Assembly (NCBI GenBank): GCA_017405805.1
Contig: JAFQZU010000034.1
Location: 1 to 64,000, forward strand
Direction of reading: 5' to 3'
DNA length: 64,000 nt
Source of the DNA: Lachnospiraceae bacterium
GTDB taxonomy: Bacteria > Bacillota > Clostridia > Lachnospirales > Lachnospiraceae
The notes under the pieces are model-generated. The model saw only the letters and a list, made by a program, of their open reading frames with translations, did not search any database and had not been told where the DNA came from. Shown here in pieces: positions 53,060-62,215 of this stretch (the first letter of the stretch is position 1; the number at the start of each line of letters is the position of its first letter). The position numbers were made by a program, and so were the translations under genes.

Positions 53060-53159
53060 TTATTTTTTATATATAATTACAATAAAGTAACTGTAACCTC
53101 AGATATGGCTCAGCGAATTGACTGACAATACAGCAACCTAACCGGGCAGGGAGAATATC

Positions 53160-55100
53160 ATGTCAAAAAATGAAGTAAGAAACTTTTCGTCAGAAGAAGA
53201 TGTGGACAGGTATTTTCTGACAGTATCACATGAACTAAAAGCTCCTTTGACAGAGATTGCGGCATACGCGAAGATCGTTGAGGAGGACTGCCGGGAGATC
53301 TTACCCGATCAGGCAAGAGACGACTTGAATTCCATTCGCAGGATCTGTGACAGTACCCTGACGCTGATCCAAGTCTACGTCGAATATTCACGCAGCCAGT
53401 TCTCAAAACTCGAATTGGAAAAGATCAATCTGCGGGAGATGATCGAAGAATCCTTCCGGCAGCTGACGGATCCCTTCCGGGAGAGAGAGATCCGGCTGAT
53501 CCTGCCCGAGAAGGTTCCGGACCTCATAGCGGATCGTATGTTATGTATGCAGCTGATCAATAATATCCTGGCAAACAGCATTAAATTTACAACGTCCCGG
53601 AAAAACGCGCAGATCAGGCTCCGGTATGTCAGGAACGAGAAAATGACGCAGTTCTGTTTTGAGGACAACGGCGAAGGTGTCAGCGAAGAATTTGCGAAAA
53701 GGGCCTTTGATCTTTTTGAAAAAAGTGACGAAGAGAGCAATGCAGGCGGGAGCGGGATCGGACTGAACCTGGTAAAAAGGATCGTAGAACGTTTCCGTGG
53801 AAATGTTTCGATCTCTTCCGTACAGGGAGAAAGTTTTTCAATCCGGGTGGACCTTCCCAACGAAATGGTCGTTATGCCGCTGTCCAGAGAAGGGGATGAG
53901 AACAGCAGAGAGCTTCGGATCGGCGTGATCGGTGCCCTTTCAGGAGACTATTCCGGAATTGCGCCGTGCAGAAGATTTGCATATGAGCTGGCTGTAGAGG
54001 AAATAAACCGGACAGGCGGTATCCTGGGACGAAAAGTGCGCCTTCTGTTCCGGGATTTTCATTCCGATCTGTCGGCGGTTCCGTCGATTGCCTGGGAACT
54101 GGCGGCGGTTGACCGGGTCGACGTACTGATGGGCGGACAGCTCTCCTCTGCCCGTGAATATGTCCGTGACGTCGCTCACAAAATGAAGATCCCCTACTTT
54201 TTCAATGCGTTATATGAGGGGGGACTTGCCGACCACTATACCTTTTGCATCTCCAATACGCCCGAGCAGAATGTCTATCCCATGATCGACCAGATGCTCC
54301 CGGTATACGGCCGAAAGTGCTATATCATTGCAGCGGATTACAATTACGGCGTCCTCTCCGCGGAATGTACGCGGCATTATATTGAAAACAGCGGCGCCTC
54401 CGTCGTCGGGATCGAGTATTTTACGCCGACAAAACCGGATTTTAAAGATTCGATCGAAAAGATCAACGATGCGGATCCGGATATTCTCCTCTCTTTTTGC
54501 GTGGGCAATAATCAGGAGTGCTTCCACGAGCAGTGGTACCGCTTCAAAAAGCGGGATATTCCGCTCATTTCCACGATCGGGATCGGGCTCTCTTCTCTGC
54601 ACAGGACGCTTCCGCCGCCCGTCATGGCAAATACTTTTTTCATGAGTTCGTATATTGAAGAACTGGATACGCCCGAAGCACTCTCTTTTTCCGCCAAAAT
54701 AAGGAAGCGGCATCCGAAGAGCGAAGCTCCGTATATCGAATTCGACGCAGAGACCGCCTATACCGCGGTATATCTTTACAAGAAAGCAGTGGAAGCGGCC
54801 GGGTCGACAAATACAGAGGACGTCATCTCGGCCCTGGAAAGCGGCAGGATCACCTTCCACGGGCCCGGAGGGCAGGTCACCGTGCAGGGGGAGGACCACC
54901 ATGTCATAAGAGACGTCACAATGTTCCGGGTCGATTCACAGCACAAAATAAAAAAAGAAATGTACTTCCCCGGATTGAAAACTAACTTTGTGGAGGAGGC
55001 ACTGAAGGAAGACTGTAAAAGAGATACTAATCTTCGTGACTTGGGGACGGATGCCCCGAACATTCAATACAACGTTCTTTACAACAGAATCGTTCAGTAA
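53160..55100 (+). CDS. Cytoplasmic histidine kinase fused to an amide/urea-receptor-like domain
   Basis: A 646-residue protein with inverted architecture. Residues about 15-85 are a HisKA dimerisation domain with phospho-acceptor His24 in TVSHELKAPLTEI. About 120-235 is a HATPase: N-box ending N139 in NILANSIKFTT, DNGEG at 169-173, GGSGIGL at 196-202. Residues about 250-640 form a periplasmic-binding fold most like Peripla_BP_5 (AmiC/FmdD/UrtA group): RIGVIGALSGDYSG, EINRTGGILGRKVRL, AETAYTAVYLYKKAVEAAG and FHGPGGQVTVQGEDHH. No signal peptide or membrane helix is seen, so the receptor is cytosolic like AmiC. It is divergent from the nitrilase and followed by the response regulator. Confidence 0.9.
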   Translation: MSKNEVRNFSSEEDVDRYFLTVSHELKAPLTEIAAYAKIVEEDCREILPDQARDDLNSIRRICDSTLTLIQVYVEYSRSQFSKLELEKINLREMIEESFRQLTDPFREREIRLILPEKVPDLIADRMLCMQLINNILANSIKFTTSRKNAQIRLRYVRNEKMTQFCFEDNGEGVSEEFAKRAFDLFEKSDEESNAGGSGIGLNLVKRIVERFRGNVSISSVQGESFSIRVDLPNEMVVMPLSREGDENSRELRIGVIGALSGDYSGIAPCRRFAYELAVEEINRTGGILGRKVRLLFRDFHSDLSAVPSIAWELAAVDRVDVLMGGQLSSAREYVRDVAHKMKIPYFFNALYEGGLADHYTFCISNTPEQNVYPMIDQMLPVYGRKCYIIAADYNYGVLSAECTRHYIENSGASVVGIEYFTPTKPDFKDSIEKINDADPDILLSFCVGNNQECFHEQWYRFKKRDIPLISTIGIGLSSLHRTLPPPVMANTFFMSSYIEELDTPEALSFSAKIRKRHPKSEAPYIEFDAETAYTAVYLYKKAVEAAGSTNTEDVISALESGRITFHGPGGQVTVQGEDHHVIRDVTMFRVDSQHKIKKEMYFPGLKTNFVEEALKEDCKRDTNLRDLGTDAPNIQYNVLYNRIVQ

Positions 55101-55160
55101 CCGGAAAAAACATCGACACGCGCATCTGAAAGCCCGCTATTATGCTCTCGGAGGTGGTCT

Positions 55161-56225
55161 ATGTTCAGGATAATGGTAATAGATGATAAGGAAGTATTTC
55201 TGAGAGTGGTCAGCAGAATGCCGCTCTTTAATAATAATGCTTCGAAAGTGAAGGTTGCCTGGACATTAAGAAGCGCGGATCAAGCACTGTCCATACTGCG
55301 GAATGATCAGGTGGATATTGTCATAACGGATATCCGGATGCCCAAGATGAGCGGTCTTGATCTGCTGAGAGTCATACAGAGAGAGAAACTATGTAATTGC
55401 ACGATCCTTATGAGTGAATATACAGAGTTTTCCTATGCCAGGCAGGGCATTCTTCTCGGCGCCTTTGACTATATGGTCAAACCCTTGGATGAAGATTCCT
55501 TCGAGACAGCCATAGCAAGAGCAGTGCGGTATCTGGAGAAACTGGAAACCATGCGCAAAAAGGATACTGTATCCTCCGAGAAACTGTTTCGAATGCTGCT
55601 GTTCAGCAGCAAAGAGGAGCTGTCTGAGAAGTTTTCCCAGATTGAAGAGCAGCAGCTCAGGAAAATGGATCCGGAAGAGATCCTCCAGATCGTGGAACAG
55701 GTCCGGAAACAGCTTCTGGATTCCTTCTCGGCTAACTATCCTTATCTCGAAAGATATCTTCCCATAAAGGAGCTGCTCTCCGCTCCCCTCCCGGGAGAAC
55801 CTGAGGATGCAGCCTCCGCCTTTTTGCGTCTGAAAGAGAGCCTCCTGTTCCTGCACCGAAAACTGCCGCTGTTTTATACCAAATCCGAAAACCGCCAGGT
55901 GCAGAACATCTGGTACTATACCATCATGAACGCGGACAGTCCCTGCAGACTGGCTGATACGGCAGGGCGTTTTTTCCTGAACACCAGTTATCTGAGCAGC
56001 CTGTTCAGGAAGGAAACCGGGATCTCTTATAAAAGCTTTGTTCAGGAACTGAAAATGGAGCGTGCCCGATACCTGCTGGGGTTTTCGAGCTTGCGGATCT
56101 TCGAGATCGCGGCGCTTCTGAATTTTACGGATGCGGAGTATTTTCGGAAGAGTTTTAAGGCCTCCTCGGGGATGTCTCCTGCAAAGTTTGATTATGTGGA
56201 TTATATACGCCGTACTATACAGTGA
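55161..56225 (+). CDS. AraC-type response regulator
   Basis: A 354-residue two-component regulator of the YesN type. The receiver domain (1-120) has the acidic pair Asp8/Asp9, phospho-acceptor Asp57 in IVITDIRMPKMSG and the Lys of DYMVKPL. A helical linker (about 130-240) leads to a C-terminal AraC-type double HTH (about 250-350: GRFFLNTSYLSSLFRKETGISYKSF, then IFEIAALLNFTDAEYFRKSFK). GGAGG precedes the ATG. It is 60 bp after the kinase gene and should be its partner. The likely targets are the divergent nitrilase and membrane protein genes. Confidence 0.92.
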   Translation: MFRIMVIDDKEVFLRVVSRMPLFNNNASKVKVAWTLRSADQALSILRNDQVDIVITDIRMPKMSGLDLLRVIQREKLCNCTILMSEYTEFSYARQGILLGAFDYMVKPLDEDSFETAIARAVRYLEKLETMRKKDTVSSEKLFRMLLFSSKEELSEKFSQIEEQQLRKMDPEEILQIVEQVRKQLLDSFSANYPYLERYLPIKELLSAPLPGEPEDAASAFLRLKESLLFLHRKLPLFYTKSENRQVQNIWYYTIMNADSPCRLADTAGRFFLNTSYLSSLFRKETGISYKSFVQELKMERARYLLGFSSLRIFEIAALLNFTDAEYFRKSFKASSGMSPAKFDYVDYIRRTIQ

Positions 56226-56258
56226 AGGGATAATTCTTGTAATCTCCTCAGCGGATCG

Positions 56259-56540
56259 GCGGATCGGCGGACGAATTCCCTCATCTTCATTGATTAGTCT
56301 GCCAAATTCCTTATGTCAGAAAGGAAAATCTATAAAGGAGCGGATCAATGAACTCATATTCTTTCTTTCGTCCGCTGCAAAATGGCAAAATCAGAGTAGT
56401 GAGGGCTAGTTTTGGCGGACAAAAAATGATAAAGCTTCAATCTCGTCCGCTTACAAGCCGGGAAAAGGCAAAATTGATCGAATTTTGGGCGGACGATACA
56501 GACAGAAACAGGCAAATAGTCTGCTCCCGCCCAAATCCAA
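56259..56540 (+). repeat. Interspersed repeat R, copy R3
   Basis: Third copy of the element, in the same orientation as R1 and R2. The 36-bp units are 56267-56302, 56340-56375, 56415-56450 and 56489-56524, starts 73, 75 and 74 apart. No nested hairpin precedes this copy. A 67-codon frame (56348-56551) with a perfect AAAGGAG site lies inside it but is broken in R1 and R2. Nothing else is seen between 56226 and the terminator at 56574. Confidence 0.85.
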
Positions 56541-56573
56541 ATGAACCATAACAAATGAACCACAACAAGAAAA

Positions 56574-56610
56574 CAAAAAACCCCGCAGAACTTCAAAAGC
56601 TCCGCGGGGG
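56574..56610 (-). terminator. Terminator after ptb
   Basis: CCCCGC and GCGGGG arms (56581-56586, 56603-56609) with extra pairs inside are followed on the minus strand by TTTTTTTG. It lies 27 bases past the ptb stop codon. Confidence 0.8.
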
Positions 56611-56636
56611 TCCTTCATAAGAACGCTTCAATTCAT

Positions 56637-57557
56637 TCACTTCACCGTCTGCGCCGCGCAGGCCGCCAGCGACAGGTACGCCTGCTCCTTGGACTCGCTT
56701 CGTCCGACCAGGGCGATCGGGACCTTTGCGCCCATCAGCATGCAGCAGCCCTGTGCGTGAAGGTGGGTATCCAGCATCTTGCAGATGAGGTTGCCCGCGA
56801 GCAGGCTGGGCACGACGATGCCGTCGAACTCGCCGCAGTAAGGGCAGTCATATTTCTTGAGCTCGGCGGCTTCCTTGCTCATGATCAGGTCATAAGTGAT
56901 CGGTCCGACCAGCGTGCAGTCCGCGATGGGATCCTCTCTGTGGTGCAGCACAATGGTCTGCGCCTCGACGGTGTCACGCATGTGGAAGCTTGGCTTTTCA
57001 ACCAGTGAAAGAAGACCGATAATGGGGTTCTTGACGCCGATGATATTGAGGGCCTTGACCATATTGCGGATGACTTCTTCGCGCTGTTCGATGGATGGCT
57101 CCACAAGCAGTGTGCAGTCCGAGATCGCGATCGGCTTCTCCAGGCCGGGAACCTTGTAGATATTCACATGCGTGAGGAGGCCGTCCTCTTCGATCATATG
57201 ATTCATCTTGTTCAGTATGGGCAGCAGGAAATCCCTGGTCTGGGTATTGCCGCGCATGAGCGCGTCCGCCTGCCCCGCCTGCACCATTTCAAGAGCGTAC
57301 TGGACGGCGTTGACATCTTTGCTGATGGGCTGGAAGTCGTAGCTTTTGTCCGCAAGGCCAAGCTTCTCCAGCACCATGTTGACTTTCTTGAAGTTGCCGA
57401 TCAGCACGGGCTCGACAAAACCATCGTCCGCCGCCTCAAACATGCCGGCCAGGATGTTTTCCACATCCGCCGCCGCAAGCGCTACGCGCAGGGGCTTCTT
57501 CACCTGCTTGGCTTTCTCTACTATTCCCCTGAATTCTTCCGGTATTGTATCGTACAT
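56637..57557 (-). CDS. ptb: Phosphate butyryltransferase-like enzyme
   Basis: A 306-residue phosphate acyltransferase. It converts butyryl-CoA (or another short acyl-CoA) and phosphate to the acyl phosphate. ADALMRGNTQTRDFLLPIL, ISDCTLLVEPSIEQREEVIRNM, LSLVEKPSFHMRDT and the C-terminal VGRSESKEQAYLSLA are typical of Ptb rather than Pta, which is longer. No buk (butyrate kinase) gene adjoins it; the pyrophosphatase gene precedes it by 52 bases. AAAGGAT precedes the ATG. Confidence 0.85.
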   Translation of the reverse strand: MYDTIPEEFRGIVEKAKQVKKPLRVALAAADVENILAGMFEAADDGFVEPVLIGNFKKVNMVLEKLGLADKSYDFQPISKDVNAVQYALEMVQAGQADALMRGNTQTRDFLLPILNKMNHMIEEDGLLTHVNIYKVPGLEKPIAISDCTLLVEPSIEQREEVIRNMVKALNIIGVKNPIIGLLSLVEKPSFHMRDTVEAQTIVLHHREDPIADCTLVGPITYDLIMSKEAAELKKYDCPYCGEFDGIVVPSLLAGNLICKMLDTHLHAQGCCMLMGAKVPIALVGRSESKEQAYLSLAACAAQTVK

Positions 57558-57609
57558 TTCGTTATCCTTTCCCTTTTCTTATTCCCTTCTAAACGGTGTG
57601 CAAATAAAA

Positions 57610-59595
57610 TCAGAATAATCCGCCGAATTTCAGAAACAGCGGTGCGAACACCAGCGACACCACGGTCATCAGCTTGATCAGGATGTTGATGGAAGGACCG
57701 GACGTATCCTTGAAGGGATCGCCGACCGTATCACCCACGACCGCCGCGTGATGGGCATCACTTCCCTTGCCGCCGTTGTGGCCGTCCTCAATGTATTTCT
57801 TGGCATTGTCCCAAGCGCCGCCGGCGTTGGACATGAAGATCGCAAGCATGACGCCGGTCACCAGTGCACCGGCCAGAAGGCCGCCCAGCGCATCAGGGCC
57901 GAGAATGAGGCCGACCACCAGGGGTGCAATGACGGACATGATGCCGGGCACCAGCATTTCTTTCAGCGCCGCATGGGTGGAGATTGCCACGCAAGTTGTG
58001 TAATCCGGCTTGCCGGTTCCTTCCAGGATACCGGGGATAGTGCGGAACTGCCTGCGGACTTCCTCGATCATCTTATAGGCCGCCTTGGACACGGAGTCCA
58101 TGGTCAGCGCGGAGAACATGAAAGGCAGCATGCCGCCGATAAAGAGGCCGACGATGACCTTGTAGTCCAGAAGGTCGATGCCGCTCTCGAACAGGCCGAC
58201 GGCCTGCGCGTAGGACACGAACAGCGCCAGCGCCGTGAGGGCTGCCGAGCCGATCGCAAAGCCTTTGCCCATTGCCGCCGTGGTGTTTCCCACCGCATCG
58301 AGCTTATCGGTGATCTTACGGACCCCCTTGGGGAGATGTGCCATCTCGGCAATACCGCCCGCATTATCGGCGATGGGACCGTAAGCGTCCACGGCGACCG
58401 TGATGCCGGTCGTGGAGAGCATGCCGACGGCTGCCAGCGCGATGCCGTACAGGCCAAAGCACAGATATGCGCCGATGATGCCGACGGAGATTAGCAGGAT
58501 CGGGATAGCCGTGGACTGCATGCCGACGGCGATACCGCTGATGACGGTCGTCGCGGGGCCGGTCTCGGACTGCTGGGCGATCTTTTTGACGAAGCGGTAG
58601 TCACCGGAGGTATAGATCTCTGTGACGATACCGATGATCAGACCCACGATCAGGCCGAAGATAATGGCCAGCGCCGCTCTGGGCGAACCGAAAAAGACAA
58701 AACTGAACACAAGGGAAGCGACCACGACGACGCCTGCCGAGACATAGCTGCCCATCTTCAGCGCCTTGTGGGGATTAGCGTTATCGTCGCCCTTGACGAA
58801 GAAGCATCCGACGATGGAAGCTGCGATGCCCATAGCCGCGATGATCAGCGGGAAGAAAGCGCCCTTTGCCTCATAGGTCACGACGCCCAGCGTGATAGCG
58901 GAGACGATGGAACCGACGTAGGACTCGAAGAGGTCCGCGCCCATGCCCGCGACGTCACCGACGTTATCGCCGACGTTATCCGCGATAACGGCAGGATTTC
59001 GGGGGTCGTCCTCCGGGATACCGGCCTCGACCTTACCGACCAGGTCCGCGCCGACGTCAGCCGCTTTGGTATAGATACCGCCGCCCACGCGCGCGAACAG
59101 CGCGATGGAGGAAGCGCCCAGGGAGAAACCGGAAAGCGCGTCGGGGCTGCCCGTGACCATGTAGATCACGCAGGCGCCAAAAAGGCCGAAACCGACCACG
59201 CACATGCCCATGACCGCGCCGCCGGAGAAAGCGACGGACAGCGCTGCGTTCATGCCGTGATCTTTCGCGGCAGCAGCCGTGCGGACATTGGCTCTCGTGG
59301 CGATATTCATGCCGATATAGCCGGCCGCAGTAGAGAAAGCCGCGCCGATGATGAAGCAGACTGCGGTGATCCAGCTGATGCCGATCGCGATCAGCACACA
59401 CAGGATCACGACAAAAATGATCAAAATCCTATACTCTGCCATCAGGAACGCCTTTGCGCCCTCATGGATAAAATTGGCGATTTCTTTCATGCGGTCCGTA
59501 CCGGCGTCAGCTCTGGATACCTTCTGGATCAGGTAATACGCAAACGCCAGGGCGCATAAGCCCAGCACAGCCGCAATTCCTCCGTAGATGTACAT
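57610..59595 (-). CDS. hppA: Membrane-bound pyrophosphatase, K+-dependent type
   Basis: A 661-residue ion-pumping pyrophosphatase with about 16 membrane helices. [20 protein letters not shown] (residues 207-226) and the [19 protein letters not shown] segment are the pyrophosphate/Mg site. [10 protein letters not shown] (436-445) has Ala at 440 and Gly at 443, which in this family marks K+-dependent enzymes; many of these pump Na+. The ATG at 59595 follows AGGAGG; a longer frame to 59769 gives non-family residues. A promoter lies upstream at 59689-59717. The enzyme conserves energy from biosynthetic pyrophosphate. Confidence 0.95.
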   Translation of the reverse strand: MYIYGGIAAVLGLCALAFAYYLIQKVSRADAGTDRMKEIANFIHEGAKAFLMAEYRILIIFVVILCVLIAIGISWITAVCFIIGAAFSTAAGYIGMNIATRANVRTAAAAKDHGMNAALSVAFSGGAVMGMCVVGFGLFGACVIYMVTGSPDALSGFSLGASSIALFARVGGGIYTKAADVGADLVGKVEAGIPEDDPRNPAVIADNVGDNVGDVAGMGADLFESYVGSIVSAITLGVVTYEAKGAFFPLIIAAMGIAASIVGCFFVKGDDNANPHKALKMGSYVSAGVVVVASLVFSFVFFGSPRAALAIIFGLIVGLIIGIVTEIYTSGDYRFVKKIAQQSETGPATTVISGIAVGMQSTAIPILLISVGIIGAYLCFGLYGIALAAVGMLSTTGITVAVDAYGPIADNAGGIAEMAHLPKGVRKITDKLDAVGNTTAAMGKGFAIGSAALTALALFVSYAQAVGLFESGIDLLDYKVIVGLFIGGMLPFMFSALTMDSVSKAAYKMIEEVRRQFRTIPGILEGTGKPDYTTCVAISTHAALKEMLVPGIMSVIAPLVVGLILGPDALGGLLAGALVTGVMLAIFMSNAGGAWDNAKKYIEDGHNGGKGSDAHHAAVVGDTVGDPFKDTSGPSINILIKLMTVVSLVFAPLFLKFGGLF

Positions 59596-59688
59596 GATGT
59601 GACTCCTCCTTAAAACTTTCTCGCATCTCCTCCCGATGCAGCATCCACAAAATGCACGCTTACAAAGCACGCACTTGAAATATCTTAT

Positions 59689-59717
59689 ATTATAGACGAA
59701 TTTACTAAATTTGTCTC
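59689..59717 (-). promoter_or_regulatory. Candidate promoter of hppA
   Basis: On the minus strand GAGACA (59717-59712) and TATAAT (59694-59689) have a 17-base spacer. The leader is about 88 bases. The 220 bp between hppA and carD are AT-rich and show no other feature. Confidence 0.55.
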
Positions 59718-59815
59718 TATAATTTTGTGTTAATTTGCTAACAAGCTGTCTATTTACACAAAAAATCAAATTTGCTTTTGGTATTTTTTTGACAAAATTT
59801 GAATGCTTTGAAAAG

Positions 59816-60310
59816 TCACTTTCCCAGTCTCTTTTTTATGTAACCCGAAACTTCTTCCGGACGAATTCCCAGGCTGTAGGCCAGTTCCCTGTTGATCGCC
59901 GTCTCGGCCCTCCGCAGGTTCTGTATATCCGCAGCGCGATGGTCCTTTCCCTGCTTTCTTCGCTGTACGCCCCTTTGATACAGTATGGACACCTCTCCCA
60001 TCAAAGACTCCAGATCTCCATCCCTGAGAAGGCTGCCAACCTGGACAGCGTCGTGATCCGGACCGTCCAACCGCCGCTCTGATTCCGGGATCGCGTCGAT
60101 CATGGCGTCTGCTTCATCCTTTGTGAGCGGCGCGCGAAACCGGTTCTGCGCGTCCTGTATCTCCATATACACCGTCGTTCCTTCACTGTAAACAGGTTTG
60201 AGAATAAAGTACTCCTTCTTCACGCCGGGCATGAGCGTCAGGATCTGCCTGTCCTCGATCTTACAGACGCCGTCCGCCCCGCATCTCACCATGTCACCGA
60301 CCTTCCACAT
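59816..60310 (-). CDS. CarD/CdnL-family transcription factor
   Basis: A 164-residue protein of the CarD_CdnL_TRCF family. The N-terminal Tudor-like RNA-polymerase-interacting domain ([29 protein letters not shown]) spans about residues 1-65. The all-helical C-terminal DNA-binding region has [21 protein letters not shown] and the [17 protein letters not shown] helices. Such proteins stabilise the promoter open complex. In clostridia a stand-alone copy is common. A symmetrical hairpin lies on its upstream side. Confidence 0.9.
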   Translation of the reverse strand: MWKVGDMVRCGADGVCKIEDRQILTLMPGVKKEYFILKPVYSEGTTVYMEIQDAQNRFRAPLTKDEADAMIDAIPESERRLDGPDHDAVQVGSLLRDGDLESLMGEVSILYQRGVQRRKQGKDHRAADIQNLRRAETAINRELAYSLGIRPEEVSGYIKKRLGK

Positions 60311-60375
60311 TTTTCTTCCGTATCCTCTCTTTTTTCAAAAACCCGTCCGCCTGTTCTTACAGGCCTTATGTATAA

Positions 60376-60425
60376 CAAAAAGCGTGCTGCAAAGCTGGAT
60401 TTACGCACCAGTGCAACACGCTTTT
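60376..60425. terminator. Bidirectional hairpin upstream of carD and downstream of the pseudouridine synthase gene
   Basis: AAAAGCGTG and CACGCTTTT arms (60378-60386, 60417-60425), with internal TGCA pairs, are flanked by A and T runs. It most likely ends the minus-strand rluA/nudix transcript. Confidence 0.65.
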
Positions 60426-60458
60426 ATATGGTAATATTACATTATTTTTACGTTTTTT

Positions 60459-61514
60459 TCAAGTTGTCTCCGGCAGCCACGGAGGAAGCGGCGCCTCTAT
60501 TTCGATCGTTTCTCCCGTAAAAGGCTGCAGCAGGCGGAGCCTGCGCGCGTGCAGGCAGATCCCCGGATAGCGTCCCTGATCCCTTCTTCCTTCTCCGCAG
60601 GGGAGCGGTACTTCCCGATTGCTTCCGTACAGTCTGTCCCCCACAATGGGGCATCCCATAGAGGAGAGGTGCACCCGGATCTGATGGGTCCTGCCGTGCT
60701 CGATCGTGCACCGCAAAAGACAGATGGCGCCGTCCTCCGTTGAGGACCGGCGCAGTACCTTATAGAAGGTGCGCGCCGCTTTTCCGTCCGGTGCGGCGAT
60801 CATTTTGAAGGATCCCGGATATTCCCTGCGAAGGGGCAGGTCGATGACGCCGGTTACGGGGACCGATCCGGACGCCAGGTCAGACGCAGCGCCGGAAGCA
60901 GCGCCCGCACCCGGCACGCCCTCCGTCAAGGCCAGATACTCCTTGACCAGCGTCCCGCTCCCCCGCTGTCTCTGCAGTGCGGCGGCGGTCTCGGCGTTTC
61001 GCGCGAAGGTCACGATTCCGGACGTCTCCCGGTCCAGCCGCCCCGTGACGCGGATGTCCAGTGCGGTTCCCGCCGCGCCCAGATATACGGCCGCCTGATT
61101 GGCAAGCGTGTCGCTGTAGTGGCCCGGTGAAGGATGGCATACGATCCCCGCCGGCTTGTTGACGATCAAAAGATCCTCGTCCTCGTACAGGATCTCCAGC
61201 GGGGGGAGCTGCGCTTCCCGGGGCGGGGCTTCCCAGATTTTTGGCGGCTTGGCCCCCTCCGTGTCCCGCAGGTCCTTCTGCAGGGTGAGCCCCACTTCCA
61301 GCAGGTCCCCCGCCTCCAGTATGCGGTTCACATAGGCCTTCTCCCCGTTGACCCGGATGCCCGGCGTGCTGAATTTGAGCCGGCTGATCTGCGCGGGACG
61401 CAGGCCCAGTTCACGTAAAAGAAACTGCCGGACCGATTGTCCGGCAGCATTCCCGTCAACTATGCGCCGGATGATCCTTTCCGGTGCCCTTTCATGCCTT
61501 TTTTGCTCTTCCAT
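60459..61514 (-). CDS. RluA-family pseudouridine synthase
   Basis: A 351-residue RNA pseudouridine synthase of the RluA/RluD type. An S4-like N-terminal segment (about residues 15-75, QSVRQFLLRELGLRPAQISRLK) is followed by the catalytic domain with VTGRLDRETSGIV (catalytic Asp at about 160) and the C-terminal HGRTHQIRVHLSSMGCPIVGDRLYG motif. An insert rich in Gly, Ala and Ser around residues 201-214 is longer than usual. It lies 7 bp after the Nudix gene. Specificity (23S rRNA versus tRNA) cannot be inferred from sequence alone. Confidence 0.93.
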   Translation of the reverse strand: MEEQKRHERAPERIIRRIVDGNAAGQSVRQFLLRELGLRPAQISRLKFSTPGIRVNGEKAYVNRILEAGDLLEVGLTLQKDLRDTEGAKPPKIWEAPPREAQLPPLEILYEDEDLLIVNKPAGIVCHPSPGHYSDTLANQAAVYLGAAGTALDIRVTGRLDRETSGIVTFARNAETAAALQRQRGSGTLVKEYLALTEGVPGAGAASGAASDLASGSVPVTGVIDLPLRREYPGSFKMIAAPDGKAARTFYKVLRRSSTEDGAICLLRCTIEHGRTHQIRVHLSSMGCPIVGDRLYGSNREVPLPCGEGRRDQGRYPGICLHARRLRLLQPFTGETIEIEAPLPPWLPETT

Positions 61515-61521
61515 ATCCGCC

Positions 61522-62184
61522 TCAGCGGTCCTCCCGCGTCTTTTCCAGACGCTCTCCCCACAGGGACGATGTGCGCACCGTCTCGAGAAACTGATACAAA
61601 AGCTCAGCGGTGAAGCCCCAGATCACGCCGAATTCTGTTTTGAAAAAATAGTAGTTCCGCGTGATCTTCTGAAAGGGATAGGGCTGCCCGTTCTTCTCGA
61701 TCAGGTCGAAAGGAAAATCACTTCGCGGCGAAATAACCATATCCGCCTCGTGGATCTCCGGGGAGTAGTCCAAAAGCCATTGCAGCGGGAGCCGGAAAAT
61801 ATGGTCCACCTCCGAGAGCCGGAAGGTATCGTGATAGTCGTGCAGAAGTCCTACATAGGACCGCACTTCCGCGCCGCCGGGCCCGGTGGAAGAATACATA
61901 GGGCCCAAGACTTCCACCTTGTCCTCGGGGAGCAGAAGTTCTTCCGAGGTCTCCCGCACGGCCGTGTGCCGGGCACTCTCTCCCTCCTCGATCCTGCCGC
62001 CGGGAAAACAGACCTCCCCGCCCTGCCGGATCTTCTGATTGCGCACCTCGAACAGGACGTCCAGCCGGCCGTCCTTTTCCACCAGCGGAATGAGCACCGC
62101 CGAATCTCTTCTTTTATTCAAGCTGAAGCGGTTCATCTTCCTGCCGGAGATGATCTCGCGGATATCCTTTTCCTGTCTGTTCAA
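61522..62184 (-). CDS. Nudix hydrolase, CoA pyrophosphatase-like
   Basis: A 220-residue Nudix hydrolase. The Nudix box, PGGRIEEGESARHTAVRETSEELL (about residues 61-84), is complete, and PMYSSTGPGGAEVRSYVG and the LPLQWLLDY region resemble CoA diphosphatases such as NudL. It probably cleaves CoA or acyl-CoA to acyl phosphopantetheine and ADP. The start at 62184 is a TTG with GAGG upstream; an in-frame ATG exists 16 codons later, so the first residues are uncertain. Confidence 0.85.
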   Translation of the reverse strand: MNRQEKDIREIISGRKMNRFSLNKRRDSAVLIPLVEKDGRLDVLFEVRNQKIRQGGEVCFPGGRIEEGESARHTAVRETSEELLLPEDKVEVLGPMYSSTGPGGAEVRSYVGLLHDYHDTFRLSEVDHIFRLPLQWLLDYSPEIHEADMVISPRSDFPFDLIEKNGQPYPFQKITRNYYFFKTEFGVIWGFTAELLYQFLETVRTSSLWGERLEKTREDR

Positions 62185-62215
62185 TGTCTGCCTCTTCCGG
62201 AGCCGGTCCGGCTCC

